DNA of 64,000 nucleotides from JAICWY01 sp964531205 (GTDB lineage Bacteria; Vulcanimicrobiota; Vulcanimicrobiia; Vulcanimicrobiales; Vulcanimicrobiaceae). A model generated the notes under the pieces. The model did no database searches, was not told the DNA's origin, and saw only the letters and a program-made list of their open reading frames with translations. The DNA lies in the NCBI GenBank assembly GCA_964531205.1, contig CAZHGH010000003.1:19295-83294 (forward strand), given 5' to 3'. Positions 50,028 to 57,884 of this stretch are shown in pieces. The translations under genes were made by a program, and so were the position numbers. Position 1 is the first letter of the stretch. Each line of letters begins with the position of its first letter.

Positions 50028-51761
50028 TTACCGACGTTTTGTGGTAGTTTTCTTTGTTGCCGCTCGCTTCGTGGTTGAAACTTTGCGCTTGGCCGCAGCG
50101 GACGATTTTTTCGCCGGTGCTTTCTTGGCCGCAGTGGTTTTTTTCGGTGCGGCTTTCTTTGCCGCCGGTGATTTTTTCGCGGCTGCAGGCCTCGCAGGCG
50201 CTTTCTTTGCTGCCGCTTTTTTCCCGGGCGCGGCTTTCACCGCAGCCTTGGCAGCCGGTTTTGCCGCTGTTTTCACGACCTTGGCAGCCGCCTTTGCGGG
50301 CGTTTTCGCAGTCGTCTTTGCAGCGGGCTTAGCCGTCTTTGCCGACGCCTTTGCGACCGCTTTTACGGGCTTGGCGACAGGCTTCGCGATGGCTTTGGCC
50401 GGCGCTTTTGCTTTGGGCTTGGCTTCTGCGGCGGGCTTCGGCTCGGCCGCTTCAGCCTTCGCCTTAGTCTTGGCCTTCGGCTCGGGCTTAGGCTTGGCCT
50501 CAGTCTCCGGTGCGGGCTCGGCTTTCGCCGCGCGCTCCGCCGCCGTTTCGCGTTCCGAAGTTTCTTTGGCCGGCTTCTTGGTTGCGCGAGCCGGAGAGCT
50601 AGCGCGCTTGCGCGGACCCGCATCGTGACCGGTCTTCGCCAGCGCTGCTGTCGCTTCGCGTTCCTCGGCCTCGTCGCGTTCGGGCAAACCGAGCTCGGCC
50701 CGGCTGAAGCCGCTTATGCTGCTGCCGGGTTGCGGCACGGGTTCTTGCGACTTGACCTTTTGGAGATGTTCTTTGGTAGCACGTAGCGCAACGCGCGCAA
50801 GACGGCCATTCACCGGAAAGACCAATTCGTTGATCTCGGCGTCATCGAGCATCTTCAGAATCTCGGCGAAACCGTTGCCTTGATCTTTCGGGCTGTGTGC
50901 GTCCGAACCGATCGCGATGCCCACGCCCTTTGCTTTGGCTTTGCGCATCAGCCGCATGTTGGCGATCCGGTACTGCTCCTTGTTCTCGTCGAGATTTTCG
51001 CGGTAGAGATACCGCGTGTTGATCTCGACGGCCATGCCGCGAGCGGCGCACGCATCGAGCAGTCGATCTTCATAATGCTCGAGCTTCGCTTGCTCCGGCC
51101 AATGTCCGAAGTTCGCAGGCACGTAGAAATGACCGACCACGTGGCCGGGCAACTTCTCGATATCGTCGAGCAGCTTCGCCATGTAGAGTTCCCAGACGCG
51201 TTCCGTACCGATGACGTCGTAGAGATCGCGAAAATCGGGATTATCGAACGGCCACTGCCAGTCGGGTCCCTTTTCCGGATGTTCGATCGTGAGGAAGTGA
51301 ACGGAGCGAATCAATCCGTCGGGCCGCATCGCATCGACGATGTTCTGCGCATCGGGTCTCGCACGGGGATCGTTGTCGACCTCGGCGCCGATCGAGAAAC
51401 GCATGCCTCGGCGCAGTCCTTGCGAGACAATCGCCGCATGCGCCACATCGACGCCTGCGGTTTCCGCAGCGCCGTAAAGATCGCCGGCTTCGGCAAGTTT
51501 GAGCGCGCGGCGAACCGTATGCACGGCGCCCGGATCTTCAAAAGTCAAATAGTTGATGTGATCGCTGACCATCATGAAGCGCGGCGATCCGCGGCGGCAC
51601 GCATGGTAGAACCACAAGAAAAGCATGCGCGCCGAGTACGCAATCGGGCGTTCCTCGGCGAACGCTTTGTGTTCGCCTTTTGCATGTCCGTGGACGTCTG
51701 GGATGGCGGCGATACGAGGGTCGCTCAGCGTTCTACTTCCTTTACACCACGCGGGATCCAC
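50028..51761 (-). CDS. PHP-domain phosphoesterase with histone-H1-like C-terminal tail
   Basis: The 577-residue protein has a PHP domain with metal motifs 'IPDVHGHAKGEH' (HxH), 'FMMVSDHINYL' (DH), 'AVEINTRYLYRENL' and 'GIAIGSDAHSPKD' (DAH). From about residue 365 to the end it is extremely Lys/Ala/Pro-rich (repeats like KPAAKAAVKAAPGKKAAAKK), as in AlgP/histone H1-type proteins that bind DNA. The fusion is unusual. GTG 51761 is a provisional start; the next gene (pcp) overlaps. The Lys/Ala tail may bind nucleic acid or polyphosphate. Confidence 0.8.
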   Translation of the reverse strand: MDPAWCKGSRTLSDPRIAAIPDVHGHAKGEHKAFAEERPIAYSARMLFLWFYHACRRGSPRFMMVSDHINYLTFEDPGAVHTVRRALKLAEAGDLYGAAETAGVDVAHAAIVSQGLRRGMRFSIGAEVDNDPRARPDAQNIVDAMRPDGLIRSVHFLTIEHPEKGPDWQWPFDNPDFRDLYDVIGTERVWELYMAKLLDDIEKLPGHVVGHFYVPANFGHWPEQAKLEHYEDRLLDACAARGMAVEINTRYLYRENLDENKEQYRIANMRLMRKAKAKGVGIAIGSDAHSPKDQGNGFAEILKMLDDAEINELVFPVNGRLARVALRATKEHLQKVKSQEPVPQPGSSISGFSRAELGLPERDEAEEREATAALAKTGHDAGPRKRASSPARATKKPAKETSERETAAERAAKAEPAPETEAKPKPEPKAKTKAKAEAAEPKPAAEAKPKAKAPAKAIAKPVAKPVKAVAKASAKTAKPAAKTTAKTPAKAAAKVVKTAAKPAAKAAVKAAPGKKAAAKKAPARPAAAKKSPAAKKAAPKKTTAAKKAPAKKSSAAAKRKVSTTKRAATKKTTTKRR

Positions 51762-52447
51762 ATCTGCGGTCCCTTTGCTGCCGCCGCCGGACGTGCTGCC
51801 GGGCCGCGGTCGGGCGTCCTTTGCTCGATCCACGGGACGACGGTTTCGATCAAAATTTCCAGGGCGCGCTTCATCATTTCAAGCGACATCGACGGCGTGC
51901 GATCCGCGCCGAGTGCGGCAGCTTGCGCCGGTAAATAGGGCAGATGAACGAAGCCGGCGACGATTGGCGGCGACGCGGCTTCCGCAAGGCCAAGCGCCTC
52001 GTACAATGCCTGATTGCAAATGAACGTTCCGGCGGTATTGGAAACGTAACCCGGAATACCGCTCTCCGCCCACGCGTTGATGATCTCCGCGAAGGGAAGC
52101 GGTGAGAGGCGCGCGTCGGGGCCGCCACGCAGAATCACGTCGTTTTTGCGCATCACGCCGACATTGTCGGGCTGCGTGAAATCCAGCACGTTGACGGCAA
52201 CGCGCTCCAACGCGATGGCAGTGCGGCCTCCCGCCTGCCCCATACCAATAATGATGTCAGGCGTCGACTCGTCAATCGCACGCGAAAGCCGCTCGCCGAT
52301 ATTGCGCGTCTCAACGGGGAAGACGCGCACGGCAAGAGGACGCCCTGCAATGAGGCGCCCTTCCAGGCTGCGTGCGACGAGCTCGCTCGGATTTACCTTC
52401 TCGCCCCCGAAGGGTTCGAATCCGGTAATTAGGACGTGCTTAGCCAC
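51725..52447 (-). CDS. pcp: Pyrrolidone-carboxylate peptidase (C15)
   Basis: The 240-residue cysteine peptidase removes N-terminal pyroglutamate. Markers: 'VLITGFEPFGGEKVNPSELVA', the catalytic Glu in 'GGRTAIALERVAVNV', the catalytic Cys in 'NTAGTFICNQALYEAL' and His in 'GFVHLPYLP'. The C-terminal 30 residues (Ala/Pro-rich) exceed the usual 210-220 length. Ends overlapping the PHP gene start by about 37 bp. Confidence 0.93.
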   Translation of the reverse strand: MAKHVLITGFEPFGGEKVNPSELVARSLEGRLIAGRPLAVRVFPVETRNIGERLSRAIDESTPDIIIGMGQAGGRTAIALERVAVNVLDFTQPDNVGVMRKNDVILRGGPDARLSPLPFAEIINAWAESGIPGYVSNTAGTFICNQALYEALGLAEAASPPIVAGFVHLPYLPAQAAALGADRTPSMSLEMMKRALEILIETVVPWIEQRTPDRGPAARPAAAAKGPQMWIPRGVKEVER

Positions 52448-52507
52448 CTTTTAAAAGGTTAAGCGCACTTTCCGGTTCACCTTTTGTGAAGTGTAAATAA
52501 AAACGAA

Positions 52508-52531
52508 GGTGCCGTCCTAAAGGACGGCACC
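52508..52531 (-). terminator. Rho-independent terminator for the ECF/alkyltransferase operon
   Basis: The near-perfect stem GGTGCCGTCCT/AGGACGGCACC (2-nt loop) is followed on the minus strand by TTCGTTTTTATTT. The 112 bp between it and the alkyltransferase gene (52532-52643) contain no convincing gene. Confidence 0.85.
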
Positions 52532-52643
52532 TCCGATCATCATGTTAGCGTCAGTACTAACGACGACCACCTCCTCTTGTTGCGGTTTGCCCTCGTTTGT
52601 CTCTATCTGAGGGTTGCCGCGAACTTCATGCGAGGATCGTGTT

Positions 52644-53381
52644 TCAGCGCTGAGGGCGGTAGCCCTCCATCGTCAGTAAGCGCGCTTTCATTTCAATACC
52701 GTAGCCATAGTTATGCAGGTCGCCGTGGGAATCGACCACGCGGTGGCACGGGAAGAAGAGCGGAAGCGGATTGCGCGCCATCACTTGTCCCACGGCGCGC
52801 GCGGCACGAGGACGTCCGATGGTTTGTGCTACCCACGCGTAGCTGCGAACCTCACCGGGCGGGATCTGTGCGGCAGCTTTAAGCGCCGCTTGTTCAAACG
52901 GCGTCAGATCGCTGATGTCCACGGCGTTGGCGTCGACGCGCCAAGTTTTGAAAAATTCATCGAAGAGTTTGCTAAGCCACGGCGGCGTTTCCGCACTCAC
53001 TACCGGGCGGCGTAAACGGCGCTCGACGCGCTGTCGAACCGCTTCGCCGGATTCACCGCGATCGAGTCCGATGTATGCGATACGTTTTTCTTTGAATCCG
53101 ACGTAGACCAGACCGATCGGCGTTTGCACGCTCGTGAGTGAGACCGGTTCGCTGCGGTAGCGATGTTTGATTACGGCGATATGTTCGACGATCTTATGCG
53201 CTAGATCGCATGATGGTTCCGGTTGCGGAAGACACGAGAGGCAGTATGCTACGCCCTCGTATTGTTCGTATAAGTCCTGGCACGGCGGGCAAGTACGCAA
53301 GTGCGACTGGACGGCTTCGCGCAGTGACGGCATGCCGTCGCGAATGTCATCCCACAACGCCTCGACTTCACGACAACGCAT
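52644..53381 (-). CDS. ogt: Anti-sigma-type zinc-finger fused to O6-methylguanine-DNA methyltransferase
   Basis: The 245-residue protein has an N-terminal zinc-finger of the anti-sigma type (ZAS): Cys3 and 'HLRTCPPC' (H27, C31, C34; HxxxCxxC). A linker of about 40 residues leads to a full alkyltransferase domain: the DNA-binding Arg finger 'GRPRAARAVGQVM' and the acceptor-Cys motif 'FPCHRVVDSHGDLHNYGYG' (C212) and 'KARLLTMEG'. Such enzymes remove methyl groups from O6-methylguanine and are consumed by one reaction. The gene starts 14 bp inside the end of an ECF sigma gene, so it is likely the cognate anti-sigma factor. The fusion is unusual and may sense DNA alkylation. Confidence 0.88.
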   Translation of the reverse strand: MRCREVEALWDDIRDGMPSLREAVQSHLRTCPPCQDLYEQYEGVAYCLSCLPQPEPSCDLAHKIVEHIAVIKHRYRSEPVSLTSVQTPIGLVYVGFKEKRIAYIGLDRGESGEAVRQRVERRLRRPVVSAETPPWLSKLFDEFFKTWRVDANAVDISDLTPFEQAALKAAAQIPPGEVRSYAWVAQTIGRPRAARAVGQVMARNPLPLFFPCHRVVDSHGDLHNYGYGIEMKARLLTMEGYRPQR

Positions 53382-54015
53382 GAACGGTTGCTCCTTGGGG
53401 CACGATTTTTCCGATTTGTGGACCGAGTATTCGCCGCAGAATCCGCACGGCGCGGTGCACGTGCGACTTCACGGTGCCGATCGGTTGATCGAGAATCTCG
53501 GCGATTTCCGGATGACTGCGGCCTTCGATGAAGCGCAGCGTAGCTGCGGCACGCAGATGCATCGGGAGTTGTAAGAGCGCGCGTTCCACCAATGCCATAT
53601 CGGCATTCTGCTCGACGATTTTTTCCGGTTGCGGCGGTGCTTCCCGGCTCGAACCGCGCAGCAGCGCATCGGGATCGGCCAGCGCATCGAGGGCCACGCT
53701 GGTCGGCCGCTTGCTGCGTAGCCGGTTGCGCGTCACGTTGAGCGTGATCGTATACAACCAAGGCTGCAGCCGCAGCTCGGCTCGTTGCTCGGAGGACATC
53801 TTTCCGAGAGCCCGGTAAGCGCGCACGAAAGCGTCCTGAACGATCTCCTCGGCATCCTCCCGGTTGCCCGTCATACGAAGGGCGAAACCGTACAGGCGCC
53901 GCTGATATTCATCCACGATCTGGTCAAAGTGCTCGATGTCCGGCGCGCCCGCTTGCGTAGCGGTGCGAGTTGTCCGGGACGGGCTCTTAATCGCTTTTTG
54001 TGCCGCCGGAGGCAC
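53368..54015 (-). CDS. ECF-subfamily RNA polymerase sigma factor
   Basis: The 215-residue sigma factor has region 2 ('FALRMTGNREDAEEIVQDAFVRAYRAL', 'RLQPWLYTITLNVTRNRLRSK') and region 4 ('LPMHLRAAATLRFIEGRSHPEIAEILDQPIGTVKSHVHRAVRILRRIL'). It probably directs polymerase to a small regulon including its own gene, opposed by the zinc-finger protein encoded downstream. GTG 54015, preceded by AAGGGAG six nt upstream, is chosen over ATG 54054, which would be almost leaderless relative to the predicted promoter. Confidence 0.88.
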   Translation of the reverse strand: MPPAAQKAIKSPSRTTRTATQAGAPDIEHFDQIVDEYQRRLYGFALRMTGNREDAEEIVQDAFVRAYRALGKMSSEQRAELRLQPWLYTITLNVTRNRLRSKRPTSVALDALADPDALLRGSSREAPPQPEKIVEQNADMALVERALLQLPMHLRAAATLRFIEGRSHPEIAEILDQPIGTVKSHVHRAVRILRRILGPQIGKIVPQGATVHALS

Positions 54016-54070
54016 GATATACTCCCTTATCAGGAGTGGTGCTGCAAGCACGCTCATACACGCGTCCCAA

Positions 54071-54140
54071 CACCGCCCCAAGGCCTAAAGGTTTCACATA
54101 TGTCTACGGGTCCCTTACCGTTTATCCCTGAACAGGTTTC
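54071..54140 (-). promoter_or_regulatory. Two tandem ECF-type promoter motifs upstream of the sigma gene
   Basis: On the minus strand the motif GAAACCT, then 14 nt, then GGT(A/G), appears twice: 54140-54116 and 54095-54071. The -35-like GAAAC and spacing fit ECF-sigma promoters (GAAAC/GGAAC plus about 16-17 nt to the -10). Both lie upstream of the GTG 54015 and could give autoregulation. Confidence 0.5.
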
Positions 54141-54277
54141 GCCTTCTGCCCGAAGGTGCTCTTTGCGCGGTGACGGAACCCTGCTGCATGACGCCTCATG
54201 CGTTCATGCAAAAACATTCGCGGCCGTTCGGTGCACTTGCGCCGAGCGGTTTTTCGTTATTAAAGAGGTACGACGGT

Positions 54278-54670
54278 ATGGAACATGCGATCGAACCACA
54301 GGATGTCTCGTTTGACGCGTACACGATGTGCAGTTTCCTTCCGAATCTCGACTCATCTCGAGCGATTCCGCTCCTGCTCATCGGTTACCGCCACAACCAG
54401 GATCCGTGGTTCGTTTGGCTTGTACCGAAGGAGGGAATCTCGGCGGACGCTCTTACCGACGATCCGTATTACGCAAAAGTACTGCGCGACCCGCGCACGT
54501 ACTTTACGAAAAAATTGAATAAATATATTGAAGAGACCGGGTCGGTGAAGCGCGGCATCGAGATGCTCATCGACTGTCACCAAAACCATTTAGCGTTCAC
54601 GCCGCTGGTCTCACTCGCCGAACGGCCGTTCAGGCATCCAATGACTGTGGAACTACTCGCCGCTGTTTGA
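54278..54670 (+). CDS. Hypothetical protein, 130 residues
   Basis: ATG 54278 follows AAAGAGG. The product ('MEHAIEPQDVSFDAYTMCSFLPN', 'LIGYRHNQDPWFVWLVPKEGISADAL', 'YFTKKLNKYIEETGSVKRGIEMLIDCHQNH') looks soluble and globular, with several Cys and His residues. No family recognised. Divergent from the ECF sigma gene, so its promoter may overlap the tandem ECF motifs. An in-frame GTG at 54170 could extend it by 36 residues, but the better ribosome site favours 54278. Confidence 0.5.
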   Translation: MEHAIEPQDVSFDAYTMCSFLPNLDSSRAIPLLLIGYRHNQDPWFVWLVPKEGISADALTDDPYYAKVLRDPRTYFTKKLNKYIEETGSVKRGIEMLIDCHQNHLAFTPLVSLAERPFRHPMTVELLAAV

Positions 54671-54712
54671 AGCAACTAGCGCTATCGCGTAGCCGGAAGG
54701 CGTAGAAATGTT

Positions 54713-54739
54713 GAAGCCCCGTACGGTGTATGGGGCTTC
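54713..54739 (+). terminator. Rho-independent terminator
   Basis: Stem GAAGCCCC/GGGGCTTC with an 11-nt loop, followed by TTACGTTT; ends the hypothetical gene at 54278. On the minus strand a short run of A/T lies outside the stem, so it may also end the convergent secreted-protein gene. Confidence 0.7.
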
Positions 54740-54747
54740 TTACGTTT

Positions 54748-55506
54748 CTAATGATCGCTGGCTTCAGTTCGTACGGGCCCCAAATCATCCGCCTTTATCG
54801 ACCGGCTATAAGTAATCGTCACCGGCGAGTCCTGACCGCGGCTATGCAGCGTTCCGGAAATCGTCAGCGTTTCGTTGAGCGCCAAAAGCAGCGGATCGCC
54901 TTTGAGCGCGTAAAACGCCGTGCCCCGCATGCGCATCGTCCCCGCGATCGTCATGCCGGCGTGATCCGGCAGCGGCCCGCTCATCGGTCCGGTCGCGTCG
55001 AAATTTACTGCGAGCGTCTTACGTGCCGAAACTCGTGCGATAGTGCCGCGCTCCAAATACCCGCGCAAGAGTCCGCCCGTCATCGGCGCCGGAAAGCTGA
55101 ATGGCACCCGCCCGTGCAGGTGCAGCAAATCTTCTAAGGTCGGGCGATCTAGTTCGATTGCGAACGGTTGATTCAGGACCGTCAAGTAATCCGGATCCAA
55201 GTCCGCACTGTCTCGCAACTCACCCTGTGGCGTCATTTCTTGCACGAACGTCGCTTGCGCAGGCACCTTGCCGCTGGCGTCGGCGCGCGTGTAATGCGCC
55301 TGCGCGGTAAAACGAGTCCGCGCGCCTTCCCGCCGGACGCTGAGCGTTTGCGTGCCGCTGTACGAAATGCTGGTTTGGATATCTGCCTGCCCGATCCGGT
55401 ATTGGTCGTTGCCGTTCACGACGTAGCGCTGGTCGGCACTAGCGGGGATGGCGAGCGCCAATACCGTCGCCAGGCTCAGGCCGGCAATTTTGACGCGCTT
55501 CGTGAT
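54748..55506 (-). CDS. Secreted hypothetical protein (start codon unclear)
   Basis: About 250 residues: a signal peptide ('TKRVKIAGLSLATVLALAIPASA') followed by a beta-rich domain ('RYVVNGNDQYRIGQADIQTSISYSGTQTLSVRREG', 'GRVPFSFPAPMTGG', 'MRMRGTAFYAL'). The positively charged n-region lies upstream of the only canonical start (TTG 55461), so the true start may be the ATC at 55506 or a CTG nearby. No family recognised. Located between a terminator and GH125. Confidence 0.5.
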   Translation of the reverse strand: MTKRVKIAGLSLATVLALAIPASADQRYVVNGNDQYRIGQADIQTSISYSGTQTLSVRREGARTRFTAQAHYTRADASGKVPAQATFVQEMTPQGELRDSADLDPDYLTVLNQPFAIELDRPTLEDLLHLHGRVPFSFPAPMTGGLLRGYLERGTIARVSARKTLAVNFDATGPMSGPLPDHAGMTIAGTMRMRGTAFYALKGDPLLLALNETLTISGTLHSRGQDSPVTITYSRSIKADDLGPVRTEASDH

Positions 55507-55578
55507 GGTGCTCGCTCTCTTTCTAGGTCGAATCTCAGGTGCGGGTAAGGCGGGGGTGTAACTATTATCCCAGGAAAC

Positions 55579-55595
55579 GTGTTTCAGCGAAACAC
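55579..55595. promoter_or_regulatory. Perfect dyad (possible operator) in the GH125 upstream region
   Basis: GTGTTTC-AGC-GAAACAC, 7-bp arms with 3-nt spacer, lies between the divergent secreted-protein gene and GH125. Position and symmetry suit a repressor-binding site; no cognate regulator is adjacent. Confidence 0.45.
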
Positions 55596-55689
55596 CTTAT
55601 AGGTTGTTTTTCTGAATGCGTACCAACGCTTGTCTTGCCGATAATACTAAGGGTGTAAGGAGTCTCGGGAATTGGGGTATCTACGAAAC

Positions 55690-56976
55690 ATGAAACGGGC
55701 AAGCATCGTCACACTAATAATGACGATCGCCCTTTCCGTTTGCCAGGTCCCCGCTTTCGCCGGTCCCACGGCTGAAATCCCGAACCGCCCGGCAACGGTT
55801 GCAGTAACGCTTCAAAAGATCTACCAGCGCGCGTATGACGAGGCGTACAGCCGTCACGCCGTTCTTACGTCCGACGGCACGACGTTCGTGTCGACCGGCG
55901 ATATCGGCTTTGAGTGGCTGCGCGATTCTAGCGCAACGATGACGCCATACATTGGTCTTGCGGTAACGGACTCGTACGTCCGCGCGATGTTGCGCGGCAC
56001 CATTGCGCGGCAGGCACGGTACGTGAACATCGACCCGTACGCCAATGCGTTCACCGAAAACTATCGCGTGGCGGAGCGCAAGTTCGAGATGGACTCGCTG
56101 CTCTATCCCATTTGGTTCGCGTACCTCTATTGGAGGGCGACCGGGGACCAATCCGTCTTCACGCCTGACGTGCAGCGTTCGTACCAGCGCGTTCTACAGA
56201 CGCTGCGCACCGAGCAGCGGCACACGCGCCAATCGCGTTACCGCCATCCGGAACTCGCAAACGGCGGGCGCGGTACGCCGACGGCATACACGGGTCTGGT
56301 CTGGACGGGCTTCCGTCCGTCCGACGACGCCGCGCGTTTCCACTTCAACATTCCGGACAACATGTTCGGCGTGGTCGTGCTTCGCGATCTGACGGAGATC
56401 GAGAAGAAGGTTTACCGCAATCAGAAGATGTCGGAGAACGCCTGGGGTCTCTCCGAGCAGATTCAACGCGCCATCGAGCGCTACGCGTTGGTCAACGTAC
56501 CGGGCTTCGGCCGCATCTACGCGTATGAAGTCGACGGTTTCGGCCACGCGAACCTCATGGACGACGCGAACGTTCCGTCGCTGCTGTCCATTCCGTACTA
56601 CGGCTACGTCGGCGCGCACGACGTCGCGTACATGGCGACGCGGAACTTTGTGCTCTCTCCGCGCAACCCGTATTTCTTCTCCGGCAAGTACGCGGCGGGC
56701 ATTGGGAGTCCGCATACGCCGCACGGCTACGTGTGGCCGCTCGCGCTCGTCATGCAAGTGCTGACGTCGCGGGATGGGAACGAGATCGATCGCGTGATGA
56801 AGTACATCGCAGCTTCGGACACCGGCGATCACCGCTTGCACGAGTCGTTCAACGCCGATTGGCCGGAATCGTATACTCGAGACGATTTCGCTTGGCCGAA
56901 TGCGCTTTTCGCGCAGATGATGCTGGGGCGTCAGGGGCGTTTGCCGGCTATCCTCGAGTCAATGGTGACACCGTAG
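55690..56976 (+). CDS. GH125 exo-alpha-1,6-mannosidase, secreted
   Basis: The 428-residue protein has a signal peptide ('RASIVTLIMTIALSVCQVPAFAGP') and the GH125 signatures 'FVSTGDIGFEWLRDSSATMTPYI', 'NIDPYANAFTENY', 'ERKFEMDSLLYPIWFAYLYWRATGD', 'GLVWTGFRPSDDAARFHFNIPDNMF' and 'LHESFNADWPESYTRDDFAWPNALFAQM' (Glu/Asp catalytic pair). GH125 inverting enzymes trim alpha-1,6-mannose from glycans. ATG 55690 is chosen over TTG 55672. No sugar transporter or other GH gene is adjacent. Confidence 0.9.
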   Translation: MKRASIVTLIMTIALSVCQVPAFAGPTAEIPNRPATVAVTLQKIYQRAYDEAYSRHAVLTSDGTTFVSTGDIGFEWLRDSSATMTPYIGLAVTDSYVRAMLRGTIARQARYVNIDPYANAFTENYRVAERKFEMDSLLYPIWFAYLYWRATGDQSVFTPDVQRSYQRVLQTLRTEQRHTRQSRYRHPELANGGRGTPTAYTGLVWTGFRPSDDAARFHFNIPDNMFGVVVLRDLTEIEKKVYRNQKMSENAWGLSEQIQRAIERYALVNVPGFGRIYAYEVDGFGHANLMDDANVPSLLSIPYYGYVGAHDVAYMATRNFVLSPRNPYFFSGKYAAGIGSPHTPHGYVWPLALVMQVLTSRDGNEIDRVMKYIAASDTGDHRLHESFNADWPESYTRDDFAWPNALFAQMMLGRQGRLPAILESMVTP

Positions 56977-56982
56977 CTGCGG

Positions 56983-57884
56983 CTAGTGCGTTGTTTTCTG
57001 TTCCTGTGATAGCGTATCTAAATAGGCCACGGTAAATAGAATCGAGAGTGGCGCCGTCGTTATCCCAANNNNNNNNNNNNNNNNNNNNNNNNNNNNNNNN
57101 NNNNNNNNNNNNNNNNNNNNNNNNNNNNNNNNNNNNNNNNNNNNNNNNNNNNNNNNNNNNNNNNNNNNGTATCTAAATAGGCCACGGTAAATAGAATCGA
57201 GAGTGGCGCCGTCGTTATCCCAACGATTGCCAGGTCTACCCATTTGGGATCGGGCAAAATCTTCGAAAAGTATGCCAGCTGTGCGACGATGCCAATCGCA
57301 AGTTGAATCGCGAGCAGCGAGAATATCCGCGACATATTGACCCACGCGAGCATCATGCTTCGCAGTACTGCAAACGGAACGATTGTTAACGTGCGTACGT
57401 GCTCTTCCAAACACGCGAAGGGCTCGGCGTAAAGAAGCATTCCGTAGAGAATCAGCACGCATACGCCCAAGGCCACGTTCAGAAAGTCCGAGGCGTTGCT
57501 CGCCATGCCGGCAAGTGCCGCAGTCGAAATAAACGTTAGCGCCACGTCGATGACGATGATCGCCCACGCGCGCTCGATGATTCTTCCCCAGCGCTCGCGT
57601 GCGCTGGGCAGTATGTCCAATGCATCGCAGCCGGCAAAGACGATCGTTACGACGCTAATCAGCGGCGATGCGATAAGCGTTGCATAGAGATCGGCGAATT
57701 TCACGTGGACGTTGACGTAGAAGAGCGCCTCTAATCCGAAAACGACAGCGCTCGTGAGCACGTAAAGAGGCCATCTTCGCGCAAAGAGACGCGCCGCCAC
57801 CAAACCGATGGGGCGGTACGACGGAACGTCTTGCTTAATGATGGACCGGCGATCGGACGGGCAGGTAAAAACGCACGCTTGCAA
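56983..57884 (-). CDS. Multi-pass membrane protein, interrupted by an assembly gap
   Basis: The gene is split by 100 Ns (57069-57168). Identical 55-bp copies at 57014-57068 and 57169-57223 flank the gap; collapsing one copy and the Ns joins the two parts in frame, giving about 250 residues ending 'TVAYLDTLSQEQKTTH' before the stop. Six or so hydrophobic segments ('PLYVLTSAVVFGLEALFYVNV', 'LISVVTIVFAGC', 'IIVIDVALTFISTAALAGM', 'LILYGMLLYAEP', 'FSLLAIQLAIGIVAQLAYF', 'ITTAPLSILFTVAYL'). Start uncertain (TTG 57884, GTG 57800, or ATC/ATT at 57841/57838). Unknown function. Confidence 0.65.
57069..57168. other. Assembly gap (100 Ns), probably artificial
   Basis: A 100-base run of N flanked by two exact 55-bp copies (57014-57068, 57169-57223). 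This is what results when two contigs sharing a k-mer of 55 are scaffolded without merging. The biological sequence is probably continuous with one copy. Confidence 0.9.

Noticed and set aside
50041..50628. Long plus-strand ORF of 195 codons opposite the PHP protein tail
   Set aside because: It is the antisense of the Lys/Ala repeat region (Phe/Ala-rich by reverse reading) with no ribosome site or known domain.
52532..52600. Possible 16-codon leader peptide on the minus strand before the terminator (GTG following AGGAGG)
   Set aside because: The Shine-Dalgarno directly abuts the GTG with no spacer and the frame ends inside the terminator stem; too short to support.
54100..54315. Alternative 71-codon ORF from ATG 54100 upstream of the hypothetical gene
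   Set aside because: Cys/Arg-rich, no ribosome site, and the overlapping frame with a good site at 54278 looks more like a protein.
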